DNA from: Aalborg-AAW-1 sp964458335
GTDB lineage: Bacteria > Patescibacteriota > Gracilibacteria > Absconditabacterales > Absconditicoccaceae
Direction: 5' to 3'
Assembly (NCBI GenBank): GCA_964458335.1
Contig: CAYWIJ010000004.1
Span: 13,948 to 77,947, forward strand
DNA length: 64,000 nt
Numbering within the stretch: the first letter of the stretch is position 1; the number at the start of each line of letters is the position of its first letter. The translations under genes were made by a program, and so were the position numbers. The notes beneath the pieces are model-generated. The model had not been told where the DNA came from. It searched no databases and saw nothing but the letters and a program-made list of their open reading frames with translations. Below are positions 11,151-22,426 of this stretch, piece by piece.

Positions 11151-13211
11151 TTAAGATCGTTGTTGCCCTAATGCTAAATTAATTTCACGTTTTTTAAAAT
11201 TTTCTTTTTGATCATCAGGAATATAAGGAAGTAAATCAGTCTTTATTTTTTCCAATTTTTCTCTTAAAATTGTAGGCGTACGTTGTTCTTTAGGCATTGA
11301 AATTAATTGTTTTCTAAAATTAGCTACTATTAATTCTCCTTTTCATTTATCAGCATTTATAAAATCAGTCCTTCATAGTCATAGTCACATTAGAGATACC
11401 CAAAGATTAAATTTATTATCATCTTTTGTTAAATCATCTTTTGTTGGATCAACTAGTATTTCATCACCACGAGATGGATAGTTTTTTCAATCTTTTGCTG
11501 GTGATAAAATAGTATCTCATTTTTCATTTTTTGTAACAGTTATTATTTTTTCTCCAGCAAGATTTCAACCAATTCACTTATAAAATCTTATTTCATTATT
11601 AATAATAGGAACCAATAAGTGACTACCCATTTTAATATACTGGTCATCTCCTGATCCTCTAATTTCTAACGGCATTCCATCTGGGTAGTTTATATCATCT
11701 ATTCCTTTCACTTTAATAATATTAGGATTTTCCTTTGTTTCTTTAGTATCTGCAGGTTTATCTACTTTTTCTCATAGAATATTTAATAAATCTGTATTAG
11801 TAGGATCTTTAATAGCTGCTGCAATATATGCTTTCTGTTGATCTATTCAGGCTCAAGCAAAACGACGTTTCAGATCTTGCATGTTCTCATCATTTTTTCA
11901 TAGAGTAAGGAGTTTTAATGCTCTAATATAAGTCAATTTATTTCATGCTTTATCTATTACTTTTTCTTTTTCTTCCTCACTTTTTCCAGAATCTAATTTA
12001 GATATTTTTTGCTCTGCTTCAGAGAATGCTGCTTCTATAGCATATTTATTTTTATCCTCCTCTTTACCAAACAAAGCCATCATATTATAGAAAATAGCCT
12101 TAAACTCACTAGCTAATGGACTATCAAACAACGTTTTGAATCCATCTAAAAATCAGAGAGGTTTTCTTGGTGTAGTAATTTTATTTCAGCTATTTAATCA
12201 TTTGTCTCACTGAATTGTCTGTTCTACTACCTGCAGCTGCTTCTTCAATTCATCTCTATTTATCGGTATTTCACCCCTTTCATTCATGTTATACAGTTTT
12301 TTAATAGCTTCTGGAGATTGTAGGTTTACCACTTCTGAAAACTTTTGTGGCTCACCGTTTTTCCCAAATCAGAATCATAATTTTTTATCTCATTCAGTAA
12401 CAACAATGAGTTGTTGTCCATCTTGAGACTGTTCTACTGATATTGTTGCTGATGGAGTAAATCATCTATCAGCATATTGCAATGCAACATATTTTCTGAC
12501 TACATTTTCAGCAAGTCATTTATTGGGATTATTTTCTGTAGTCAATGAAGTAAGCAGATTGTTATATCATCATTCCTTATCTCTAGTAAAGATATTCAGT
12601 ATCGCTTTCTGAGAATCAGGCGTATCGAGGTTATTTTCATCAAGTTTACCATTCAATTGATGATATGAAGAAACAAAAGTTACATCAAAGAGTTTTTTTA
12701 ATTCATTCTCTCACTCTTGAGTTCTCATCATATTAAGCATGATTTTCATTAGAGATTGTTCATCCTCTGGCATAGCTTTTAAGAATTCACTAATATATGG
12801 AGCATTTTTAGAGTCATTCACTATTTCCCATAATCATGGGGTTTCTAATATCGACTTGACCTTTATTAATTCATTATTACTCATCAAAGAACCATCAATC
12901 TGCTCTCCTGTCATCTTATCAGGGTATTTTTTGAGCATTGATTGTTTAAACTGTTCCATTGGAGTGGTAAGAGTTTTCTCTTTTCGTAGATTAGATTCCG
13001 TTGTATTATATGTCTCCTTAAGATTTTTATTTAATTCATTGTCTGCAGCTTTTCTTTCTTGTTCTGTTGCTTTATCATTGATTATCTTCTGATCAGTACC
13101 CTTTTTCATTTGATCATCAAAATTCCTTATTTGTTCAGCTGTTACACCACCAAAATTTTTTTTCTCTACAGGACTACCATCTAAATAATTTTTACTATCT
13201 ACTCAACCCAT
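11151..13211 (-). CDS. Large hypothetical protein, Lys/Glu-rich (686 aa)
   Basis: One open frame from ATG 13211 to TAA 11151-11153, holding many in-frame TGA codons that I read as Gly. I recognise no family. The protein has no clear signal peptide or membrane segment. The N-terminal 150 residues are rich in Lys, Glu, Asn and Gln and look helical. Around 380-430 there is a hydrophobic helical stretch (FKAIFYNMMALFGKEED), and the last third has a short beta-like region with GDDQYIKMGSHLLVP. Its stop codon abuts the stop of the PAP2 gene, so the two genes converge with no spacer. It may be lineage-specific. Confidence 0.75.
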
Positions 13212-13402
13212 AATATCAACGTATTAACGATATAAAATTATTTCTATTATAGCTCATTTTTTCAGAAAATCAATTTTCACTACACAATCCTCCCTTCAAA
13301 TATTGACAAGATATAACAATAATTTATAGTATTTCAATTGTTTTCATATTCTACTTCTTTATACTACTTGTAACTCAAAATTTATAACTTATAATTTCTA
13401 TT

Positions 13403-15745
13403 GTGTCCTCAATTCAAGACTATATCAAAACAAAGCTCAATGATGAACAATACGCTTCTGCTATCCATACTGATACTTCTGCCCTGATTTTGGCTGGAGC
13501 TGGTTCTGGAAAGACGAGAGTACTTACGTACAAAATCGCTTATCTCATGTTTGGTCAGCAGATTCCTCTTTCCAATATCCTCGCCGTAACCTTTACGAAC
13601 AAAGCAGCCAAAGAGATGAAAGAGAGACTGATCAATGTCAGTAAAGATCTCATTGAACTCTCCTGAACAAAAGATAACTCCCCTCTTCCAATACTGGAGA
13701 GGGGTTGGGGGTGAGGTATGTGGATAGGAACATTTCACTCTATTTTTTTAAAGATTTTAAAAGAAGATATTGATCAGACGATGTTCGGGTTTACCAAGAA
13801 TTTCGGAGTATATGATACTGACGAAGCGTTTTCTCTCATTAAGCAGATCATGAAAGATGATAAGGTTGATAAAGTTATCACACCCAAAGAAGTAAAAAAC
13901 TATATATCTAAGCTCAAAAATGAAGGAACAACTGCTGAAATATATGCTAAGATGGTGAATACACCACAAGATAATATTATAGCTCAAACCTATACCAAAT
14001 ACCAAACTCAACTCCAAATAGCGAATGCGATGGATTTTGATGATCTCCTCCTCTATCCGTATCGTATGTTCAAAGATTATCCAGACATTCTCAAGAAACG
14101 ACAGATACAGTTTCAGTATATACTCGTAGATGAGGCACAAGATACGAACTGGATTCAGTTTGAATTGATGAAATTACTCACCAAGGTCATTGCGAGGAGG
14201 GACGACGAAGTAATCCATAATCAATGACTGTCATCCGTTTTGCGTCATCCTGAGTGAAACGAAGGATCTCTGTCTACTAATAGAGATTCTTCCTCCTTAC
14301 AGCCGTCTGAATGACAAACCAATTCACCAACTCACCAACTCACTAAATCACCAAATATCACCCTCATTGGAGATGATTTTCAATCCATTTACGGCTGGCG
14401 TTGAGCTCTGATGGAAAATTTTCTCAATGTAAAGAAAATACGACCAGATATCGAAATTTTTAAACTCCAAACCAATTATCGCTCGAAACCTCATATCGTA
14501 GCTGCTTGATCTGCTGTCATCAAAAACAATAATAAACAATATGAGAAAAATATCGTCGCACATAGAGATGGTGATGATAAAATCGTTATCTTCAATCATA
14601 CCGATGAAAGTTCCGAGGCACTGAATATCGTAGAATTTATCGCCAAACTCAAAGAACAGAACAACAAATCTTGGTCAGATTTCGCTATTTTGTATCGTAC
14701 CAACGCTCAATCCTCACCATTTGAACAAGTATTAGTTCAAGAAGGTATTCCTTATAAAATTTTTGGTGCATTTAGATTTTTTGATCGTAAGGAAGTGAAA
14801 GATATTGTCTCTTATCTCAAATATCTGATCAATAATCGTGATAATGTAGCTCTCAAGAGGATCATCAATATTCCATCTCGTAAACTTGGTGATACTACGA
14901 TCAAGAAAATTGAAGACACAGCCTTAAGCCAGGAAGTAAGTATGCATGATGTGCTCACAGCGATCAATAATGTCGATGGCATCAATGGTCCAACCAAAGA
15001 TAGACTAAAAGAATTTAACAAACTTATCGATTATCTTATACAAAAAAGCGATGAACTGACCCCATGAATGATCATCAAACAATTGGTTGCTCAGATAGAT
15101 TATAAAGCACATCTCTTGAAAGAAGAATGATGAAATCAGCAAGCCGCTGATGATAGATATGCGAATATATGACAGCTTATGAACATGGCAGAAAAATATG
15201 ACGAAGTATGATTATGATGATTATCGAGACTCATGGACGAGATTAGTCTTCTTACCGATGCAGCAGAAAATGCTGACGAGTCGATTGATAGTATTAAACT
15301 CATGACCGTCCATTCATCGAAAGGATTGGAATTTAAGAATGTTTTCGTAGTAGGAGTAGAAGAAAATATCTTTCCACTTGGAAATGCAAGACTCGAAGTA
15401 AAACTTCTAGAAGAAGAAAGAAGACTCATGTACGTAGCTATAACAAGAGCTGAAGATCATCTTTTCGTCTCTTATGCTGACTCTCGTATGCAATGGTGAC
15501 AGACTATGTACAATCGCCCTTCGAGATTCCTCGAAGAAATTCCTGAAGAACTCAAAAAAACCTATTCTCTGGCTGAAAATAGATCCTTCTCTCGTCCATC
15601 ATTTGATGAAGGTGATATGGTACACCATAAATTATTTGGGAAAGGTACGATCATCGAGATTCGATGAGAAATCGCCATCATTAAATTTCAAAACACGACA
15701 TTTGGAGTCAGAAAAGTACCTTTGAAATTGGTTAGTTCTATTTAA
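13403..15745 (+). CDS. uvrD: UvrD/PcrA/Rep-type superfamily 1 DNA helicase with two in-frame repeat insertions
   Basis: 3'-5' helicase for repair or replication restart. The start is GTG 13403, giving 780 residues. Helicase motifs in order: Q-motif area LNDEQYAS, Walker A AGAGSGKT at 31-38, motif Ia AVTFTNKAAKEMKER, Ib WIGTFHSIF, motif II LVDEAQDT, motif III GDDFQSIYGWRGA (Gly TGA), motif IV LQTNYRS, motif V LMTVHSSKGLEF, motif VI YVAITRAE. Between Ia and Ib, residues 88-106 are encoded by a palindromic repeat. Between motifs II and III, residues about 262-318 are encoded by three intergenic-type repeats. Both insertions keep frame only because TGA is sense. The C-terminal Tudor-like domain (DMVHHKLFGKGTII) is present. 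Confidence 0.94.
13679..13717. repeat. Palindromic repeat inserted in frame in the helicase gene (type D)
   Basis: The arms CTCCCCTC and GAGAGGGG sit about ten bases apart and are followed by TTGGGGGTGAGG. The element resembles small palindromes usually found between genes in other bacteria. Here it is translated, including one TGA, as part of the helicase between motifs Ia and Ib. I see only one copy in this window. Confidence 0.7.
14187..14356. repeat. Composite of three repeat types inserted in frame in the helicase gene
   Basis: From left to right: a type A arm (CATTGCGAGGAGGGACGACG ending near 14222), a type B arm pair (CATCCTGAGTGAAACGAAGG ... CTGAATGACA, 14245-14315) and a type C CACCAACTCACTAAATCACC tract (14321-14356). 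Elsewhere in the window these occur only between genes. Here about 57 codons separate helicase motif II from motif III, and three of them are TGA. Confidence 0.75.
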
Positions 15746-16031
15746 GTTTATTCCGTCATAATGCCTGTATCAGCATAAATTCAAAATCTTGAATAGATTC
15801 GGCATACCAATATCAACGTACTGTTTCTATAACAAGAGATTCGTCTCATTCTCCTCTTCTTACTATCATTGGTTGATCATGTAATTCAGGTTGATTTTCT
15901 TGAAAGAGAGTAAGTATAGCATCTCTTGAGAAAGTTTCTTTTTCTTTAATTTTTTGATATTGCTCATACTTTTTTTCAAGAAATTGTTCTTGCTCATTAA
16001 GAATTTGTTGTGCTTCTGGAGTAAATCACAT
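15738..16031 (-). CDS. Small hypothetical protein (97 aa)
   Basis: Open from ATG 16031 to TAG 15738-15740, with TGA as the second codon (Met-Gly) and three further TGA-Gly. The N-terminal half is a charged helix (QEQFLEKKYEQYQKIKEKE). The C-terminal half has aromatic residues (RGYWYAESIQDFEF). No family recognised. It converges on the helicase gene and overlaps its 3' end by 8 bases. Confidence 0.6.
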
Positions 16032-16110
16032 CGTAATACATATATAATAAAATAAATACATAGTCCATTATAGCTATTTTTTATCTTTTGTCAAATTTTT
16101 CAATAAAAAA

Positions 16111-16208
16111 CAGGTCCGGCGAAAATTAAACTCCTCTCGTTCCTCGAATAAATGCTTGACGCAAAGATTTGGATATATCCCGAGGCACGAGGGCAGACTT
16201 CCCGCTCT
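16111..16208 (-). pseudogene. Degenerate partial copy of tRNA-Trp
   Basis: On the minus strand this segment repeats the 3' two-thirds of the neighbouring tRNA-Trp: GAGCGG(G)AAGTCT, then a CCAAA..CTTTGCGTC block, then GAGTTTAATTTTCGCC and the acceptor strand CGGACCTG with a T-run. An extra block of about 24 bases sits at the anticodon loop and another of about 20 bases in the variable region. The 5' acceptor strand and the 5' part of the D-arm are missing, so it cannot fold as a tRNA. It lies immediately downstream of tRNA-Trp and looks like a decayed tandem duplication. Confidence 0.6.
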
Positions 16209-16227
16209 TTTATACAAATCAAAAAAA

Positions 16228-16299
16228 CAGGTCCGGCAAGAATTGAACTCGCGACGCGAAGCTTTGGAGACTTCCGCTCTACCACTGAGCTACGGACCT
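16228..16299 (-). tRNA. tRNA-Trp (anticodon CCA)
   Basis: Cloverleaf with a 7-bp acceptor stem AGGTCCG/CGGACCT, D-arm GCTC/GAGC, anticodon stem GAAGT/GCTTC with loop CTCCAAA (anticodon CCA) and T-arm GCGAGTTCAATTCTTGC. Discriminator G, no encoded CCA end, and a run of seven T directly after it. The CCA anticodon reads only UGG, so this tRNA does not explain in-frame UGA; a separate tRNA-Gly(UCA) is expected elsewhere in the genome. Confidence 0.93.
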
Positions 16300-16400
16300 A
16301 TTGATTGACAACCTTTCCACTATACTCAATCCAACACTTAAAATCAAGCGCAAGACAAGAAAATATTGTTTTCAAAGCACGAAATTCATATACTAAACCT

Positions 16401-17456
16401 ATGAAAAAACAAAAAGTTCTTGTCTGACTTTCAGGATGAGTAGACTCAGCCGTCACCGCTCACCTCCTCTTACAGCAATGATATGATGTCACGGCTGGTT
16501 TTATGATCAACTATAGAGAACCAGAAAATCCTAACTGCACTACTCGTATCGATCAGCAAACTGCAAAACAAGTAGCAGAATTTTTGAATATCCCTTTTCT
16601 CAATTTTGATTTTACGGTAGAATACGAAGATCGTATTATCAACTATATTTACGAATGATACCAAAAATGACTCACTCCAAACCCTGATGTTTTTTGTAAT
16701 AATCTCATTAAATTTGATCTCTTTTTAGAATATGCACTGATATGATGATTTGACTATATCGCAACAGGTCATTATGCTCAGATTATGAAGATAAATCATA
16801 TCAATACCCTCTTCCGCTGAGTCGATCCCAAAAAAGATCAATCTTATTTTCTCTCTCGTCTGGACCAACACCAGCTCGATCATGCCCTCCTTCCCCTAGG
16901 AACCTATACCAAAGAAGATATTAGAGCTATTGCCAAAAAGATCAATTTACCAAATGCAGATCGTCCTGATAGTCAGGGATTATGCTTTATCGGAAATGTT
17001 CCGATGTCTGAATTTCTCAGAAGAAAACTCCCAGAACAGAAAGGTGACATTCTCGATCACACTGGGAAAAAAGTCTGAACTCACAACGGTGCACGATTTT
17101 ACACCCTCGGTCAGAGACATCAACTTTTCTTACCCTTCAAGGCATATGTCACAAAGATCGATGTGACGAATAATAGTATAACCGTTGGAGATAAATATGA
17201 TGAAAGATTACTTACTGACACCGTGTCTGTCACAGATCGAGTATGGACATGAAGTGAAAAGGAGCAAAAAACTCTAGAAAATTGCCTAGTGAAAGTACGT
17301 TATCGTCAAGAGCCAGCAATAGAAGCCAAACTTACCCAAAGAACAAACAATTCATTACAATTTTCCATACCAGAAACTCGATGAGTAACTCCTGGACAAA
17401 TTCTTGTAGCTTATACAGAAGATAGACAAGTCATCTGATCAGGGATTATTATCTAA
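16401..17456 (+). CDS. mnmA: tRNA-specific 2-thiouridylase MnmA
   Basis: Thiolates U34 of tRNA-Glu, -Gln and -Lys. In the 351-residue reading the ATP-binding PP-loop is SGGVDS at residues 11-16, and Gly13, an invariant residue, is coded by TGA; this is one of the clearest proofs of TGA=Gly. TPNPDVFCNN carries the first catalytic Cys and DSQGLCFIGN the second. The C-terminal beta-barrel (VRYRQEPAIEA ... TPGQILVAY) is intact. Confidence 0.96.
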
Positions 17457-17478
17457 TTTTATATAATATCACGAAACG

Positions 17479-17736
17479 ATGTGATTATGATCTCGCATAG
17501 GTAAAACCATTATCCTATCAACAGCAGCATATCTTGTCATCAAACACCAACGACAAGCTCAGCAAGAAAGAACTCGTAAAAATTTGATAGAAGAAATCAA
17601 TACTGATGATAATACGATATTGGGAGAAATGCCATATATTGGATACCATAATTCAGAAGAAGTTAAAACATTACACGAAAAAGAATATCAAAAATATTTA
17701 AAATCAAAAAATAGGGGTCAAAATTTGACAAAATAG
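17479..17736 (+). CDS. Small hypothetical protein with N-terminal hydrophobic segment (85 aa)
   Basis: Starts ATG 17479 with Met-Gly-Leu-Gly (two TGA), then a hydrophobic stretch KTIILSTAAYLVIKH that could be a membrane anchor, followed by a charged helix QRQAQQERTRKNLIEEI and a Lys/Glu-rich tail. It lies 22 bases after mnmA on the same strand. Not recognised. Confidence 0.6.
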
Positions 17737-17752
17737 TTTTTTTCAATACAAT
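17725..17752 (+). promoter_or_regulatory. Sigma-70-type promoter for the gene at 17782
   Basis: TTGACA at 17725-17730 and TACAAT at 17747-17752, spaced 16 bases, about 30 bases before the ATG at 17782. The -35 box lies inside the last codons of the preceding gene. Confidence 0.6.
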
Positions 17753-17781
17753 AGATTAATTTTAGTATCAAATACTACTCT

Positions 17782-19092
17782 ATGAAAAATATTTGGCGTG
17801 CTATTCGTGTCATCTTAGAAATTGCAATTGCCTGCATTATATTTTTCTTTATTATCACAAAAACACCTCTCTTTGAGAGAGCTATTCCTGATCTCGATAA
17901 CAATAAAGTCTCTACAGGTACTCTTATTGTCGATCAATACACTACAAGAGATAAAACTTCGATAATTACTAACTCTTGAATACTATATACACCTACTCAA
18001 TTCAGTGGTGTCACACAAATTATTGAAAGTAATGGCAATATTGTCTATCTCTATGATGATGATGCTATTTCCAAAACTACCTCATGAGCTCTTATAGATA
18101 CTACTCTCTATCCAGCTTCACGTGTCATAGAAGTACCCGTACAACAGGCTAATTCCTGTACTACTCCTCGATGAGAAATCATCAATGACAAAAATACTAT
18201 TATAGCATATCAGAGCCAAAGAGCAAATAACAACAATACTTGCTGAGCAGAAATCAGAATTTGTACCAATGGGAAACTCTCATGATCATATACATATAGT
18301 ACTTGCAATTATGAAATCAATGGAACGATAATATGAGCTGATGGCACAAAAATTGAAACCATTTCCTGATCTACCAACAATTCACAACAATATATTGATC
18401 TTAGTAAGTATATAAAACAAAAAGAGAGTATACCTGACAAATATATACAACCTGTGATAGTAAGAGATAATTCAACTCCAACTCTTAGTGAAGTTAAATC
18501 TCAAAGTATGAATAACAGTACTATCAAAGAACATACTACCTATGGTGATAGCCTCGACCAAACAACTGTCAGAGATTCACCAGCAACCACCTACTATCGT
18601 TCCTGTATTACTCCTCGATGAGAGAAAGTAAATCATGGAGATTTTATATATGCATATAATATATCTCAATCTTCTCTCTTACAACAATGTATATCTCAAA
18701 AAAGATCTTGTATTGATGGAAAACTCAGTTGATCCTTTCAATATCAATCATGTAAGATTATTGGAGAGCGTATTGGAATCGTAAAAGACTACTATGGTAA
18801 TATTGTCCAACGAGGTTTACAAAATAGTAATACTAACAATTCGCAAAACTATCTATCCACAACGGTCGAAAACTCTTCTTGTACTACTCCTCGATGACAA
18901 GAGATATCTCATACTTCATCAGTCATAGCCTATCGTCTACCAACAAGTACAGACAATTCTCTCTGTGATAAAGAAGTTAGAGTATGTAGAAATTGAGTAC
19001 TTCATGGATCTTATACTTACCAAACTTGTATGGAAAAACCTAACAATACAAGTTGGCGGAATCGAAATCGATGGAATAATATATGGAACTAA
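17782..19092 (+). CDS. Membrane-anchored protein with three Cys-rich repeats (436 aa)
   Basis: N-terminal transmembrane segment (residues about 10-28, IAIACIIFFFIITK) followed by a long extracytoplasmic part rich in Ser, Thr and Asn. Three repeats of about 50 residues start near 125, 274 and 366. Each begins SC-x-TPRG and ends with a CxxGKLSGSYTYQTC-like block, with four Cys per repeat. In all three the Gly of PRG is TGA. The repeat resembles the C-x-LPWG ... C-NG-x-LSGSYT repeats common in bacterial surface proteins, but with PRG in place of PWG. Function unknown; surface adhesion is a guess. Its stop overlaps the converging ABC remnant. Confidence 0.75.
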
Positions 19093-19472
19093 AATCCACT
19101 CTGCAATTCTAACATCTTCGCATAAGAACCTTTTTTCTTCACTAATTCAGTATGAGTTCCTGATTCTATTACTTTACCATTCTCAAGAACTAGTATAGTA
19201 TCTGCATGTTTAACAGTCTGAAGACGGTGAGCAATAATAATCACCGTTTTTCACTTCGCAAGATTATCAAACGCTTTCGTTACTTCCTCCTCACTAAAGG
19301 AATCTAGAGCTGATGTAGGTTCATCCAAAAGAATAATCTGTGGATTTTTGAGCATAATCTTAGCTATCGCCAATCTCTGTCTTTGTCCTCCTGACAATCT
19401 AATACCCTTCTCCCCTATCTGCGATTCTAATCCATCAGGAAAATCTAAGACAAACTGACACTGTGCGTCAGA
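19089..19472 (-). pseudogene. Remnant of an ABC transporter ATPase (C-terminal half of the nucleotide-binding domain)
   Basis: The minus strand reads FVLDFPDGLESQIGEKGIR, then the signature LSGGQRQRLAIAK, Walker B IILLDEPTSALDS and switch His IIIAHRLQ, through a normal MsbA-type C-terminus to TAG. Walker A, the membrane domain and any start codon are missing. Upstream the frame is closed by TAG at 19473-19475. Homology begins right after an imperfect palindrome (19456-19472, CTGACACTGTGCGTCAG), which marks a sharp junction. It contains one TGA-Gly. Probably a deletion remnant rather than a working gene. Confidence 0.8.
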
Positions 19473-19482
19473 CTAAAATATA

Positions 19483-20478
19483 TTATAAAACAAATCCAAC
19501 TTTCTCATTAATTTCTTCAATCTTTTTCGTAGCGATATCGTACGCTTTCTTCGTCCCACGATCAATGATAGCTATAATCTCCTCATCGGTCAGATCATGA
19601 TATATTTTTTGTATACCACTTGTAAACGTTAACAACTTATCAGTAAGATACTCTTTCGCTTCTCCGTATCCCATACCTCCAGCTAAGTAACGATCACGAA
19701 GTGCTTTATCTTCTTCTGGAGTAGTGAAAAGTTTCGAAAGTTGGTAGACTATACATTCATCAGGATTTTTCGATGCTTCTACAGGAAGCGATGCTGTCGT
19801 AATTTGTTTTACTTTCTTACGAAGAGTTTTTTCATCATCAAGTAATCATAAGAAATTATTGTATGACTTGGACATCTTACGTCCATCGATACCAGGAACT
19901 ATCGCCACATTCTCATCAATATAAGGGTCAGGAAGCTTTAATGTTTCACCAAAATAGTCATTAAATCTCTGTGCAATATCACGACAAAACTCTAGATGTT
20001 GCTTCTGATCTTGTCCAACTGGCACAATATCTGCATCATATAAGACAATATCTCCAGCCATCAAGATAGGATAATTGAATGTCCCCACACCAAATTCTTT
20101 CCCCTTTCCTTTCGCAACAGCATCTTTGTAGGCATGCATACGCTCCATAAATCCCATATGAGTAATACAGGAAAGAATCCATCACAACTGCGCATGAGCT
20201 GGGATCGATGCTTGATTAAAAATACAAATCTGATCTTCAGATAATCCATACTGACGAATAAGAGCGATATAGAGACGACAAAAATTCATCGTTTGCTGTT
20301 GCATCAGTGATTTATCATGCACCGTCGTCAGAGTATGCATATTTGCTATCATAAAAAATCATTCATTCTGACTATCTTGAGCGATCAGACGAAACAGTGG
20401 TTGTACAGCTCCAAAATAGTTTCCAATATGGATTTGATCAGATGTAGGTTTAAGACCAGTAAGAATTCTTTGTGCCAT
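19483..20478 (-). CDS. trpS: Tryptophanyl-tRNA synthetase
   Basis: Charges tRNA-Trp. It is 331 residues, full length. The class I signature is HIGN at residues 17-20 (TGLKPTSDQIHIGN) and KMSKS is at 201-205. VGQDQKQHLE and GIDGRKMSKSYNN match the family closely. TGA-Gly occurs at several places, including the loop after KMSKS. ATG 20478 is the natural start. Confidence 0.96.
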
Positions 20479-20666
20479 AATCAGTGCTATACAATATCAT
20501 AAAAGTGAAGAAATACAGAATAAAACACCATAAAGTGTCACTACTCTAACTTTAGTTCGTTATCTTTAATAGATACTCTTTTTGAGTAGTATTGCAATGT
20601 TTTTTGACTTGCATTGTGTTATTAAATGCATACCATAAATTTATAATTTATTTTTTCTTTTCAACT

Positions 20667-22397
20667 ATGAAAAAAGTATTTATCTGATGATTACTTTCTC
20701 TTCTCTGATGAACAATTGTTTTCGCCGCAGATACCTGTCAAGGTAATATTTGTATTGATGGAAGTGGAAATACATATATGCAAAATAATGATGCTATCTA
20801 TAATGAATTAATAGATGGTCTAACTGGAGTCGTAAATACTGGTATAGTAACAACTGGATCTATCAGTAGTACAACTATAACAGGAACCACCACCAGTGGT
20901 AATACCTTTACACCTACAGGTAGTAACACTTCTGGGAAAAGTGAATTAGATGAAGCAATTCTCCGAGGATATAATAATGGTCTCACCATGTATACTACTA
21001 TACCTGATTATCAGGCAGATTTGGCACTTCTAAGAGAAGACACTTCCAAACTTATGTATCAAGCAGCACGTACATTATGATATACTGCTACTACGTTCAC
21101 CGAATGTACATTTTCTGATATAACAACAGTTAGTGAATCTCTACAAGAAAATATTGCTGATATCTGTACATTAGGTGGTCTCATGAAATGAGATAAGGGT
21201 GAATTTTTTCCTTTTAGGCAACTCAACAATGCTGAAGCTATCACTATTATAGCAAGAATAGCTGGCATCAAGGATACGACGAGTTCAAGTGCACGATGGA
21301 CTCCATACCTCGATTATGTTAAAAAATTAGGTATTCTGAATGGAACTGATATCCATGAAGGTACTATGGAAAAGGTTATTACAAGAGGAGAACTTATTAT
21401 ATTACTTCATAGATTAGGTAAAGTATATGATAAATATTATGGAGATTTTTCTCAAGCTATCAATAATCCAGCAAATCTTCCCACAGGCACAAGTTCATCA
21501 AATGTCAGTGTAGGAGCTGGTGTCGTAGATACTCCAAGATTTACCAATGCATTACTTTGGATGTATAACAATGATATGACAATGTACTGGAAAGCATCAG
21601 ATTATGATCCTTTCAATATCATGACAAAGGAACAAGGCGCAAAAATACTTTCTACGTATCGTAAAAAATTTATAACAGCAAATAGAGAAACTGTAGTTTG
21701 TAATTACACCGATATCAATAATTCAAACCTAAAAGTCTATATAGAAGATGTCTGTAATTATGGAATATTCCCTAATACAACTACCTTTGATCCAAGTTAT
21801 AATATTACTAAAGTAGAGTTTGTAAGAGCAATATTAGCCATGCAATGAACTGTTGCTAATGATAGCAATACTCAAACTGTTATTGAGAAGGCTTTAGAAG
21901 CAGAATTAATTACTTCTAGTGATCTCTCTACTTTTGATAAACCTATCACAAGATATGAGGTTGCTCTTATGCTTCATACCCTCTATCTCAGAAACACTTT
22001 CATTGCTAACCTTAATGACAATAATTCAGTCTATTATGTTATATCTCCTACAATTGATCAAAGTACAGGTTCTACTAATAAACAAAAATCATTCATTGAT
22101 ATCAATACTATAGATAGTAAAGACTTTGACAATGGGTATATTAATATATTCAATACTGTCTATAAAATTAACAAAAAAGAAACTATCAATTATTTCCCAA
22201 CCAGTTATTCTCGATATGGAACACTTACTGATATCAATACTGATAATGTGATAGGGACTATTACTATGGCAGTAGGACAAAAATCTGGAACAAAAATTGT
22301 AGTAGAATGATATATTATATTACAGAATACAGATATTATCTATACTATTACACCAACTGATACTCCTCCATATTATATTATAGAAAAGATTAAATAA
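20667..22397 (+). CDS. Secreted protein with S-layer homology (SLH) domains (576 aa)
   Basis: Signal peptide MKKVFIGGLLSLLGGTIVFAA (four of its Gly are TGA), cleavage likely after FAA. Residues about 45-75 are Thr/Gly/Ser-rich. Then come SLH-type modules: one around FSDITTVSESLQENIADICTL with a following NNAEAITIIARIAG, and a second, VCNYTDINNS ... YIEDVCNYGIF ... ITKVEFVRAILAM. Further modules are weaker. SLH domains bind cell-wall polymers, so this is probably a cell-envelope protein. The C-terminal 150 residues are Asn/Ile/Thr-rich and unassigned. Compare the SLH protein at 42-45.6 kb. Confidence 0.8.
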
Positions 22398-22426
22398 TTT
22401 CATAAACTTTACTAGAAAAAAGTACT

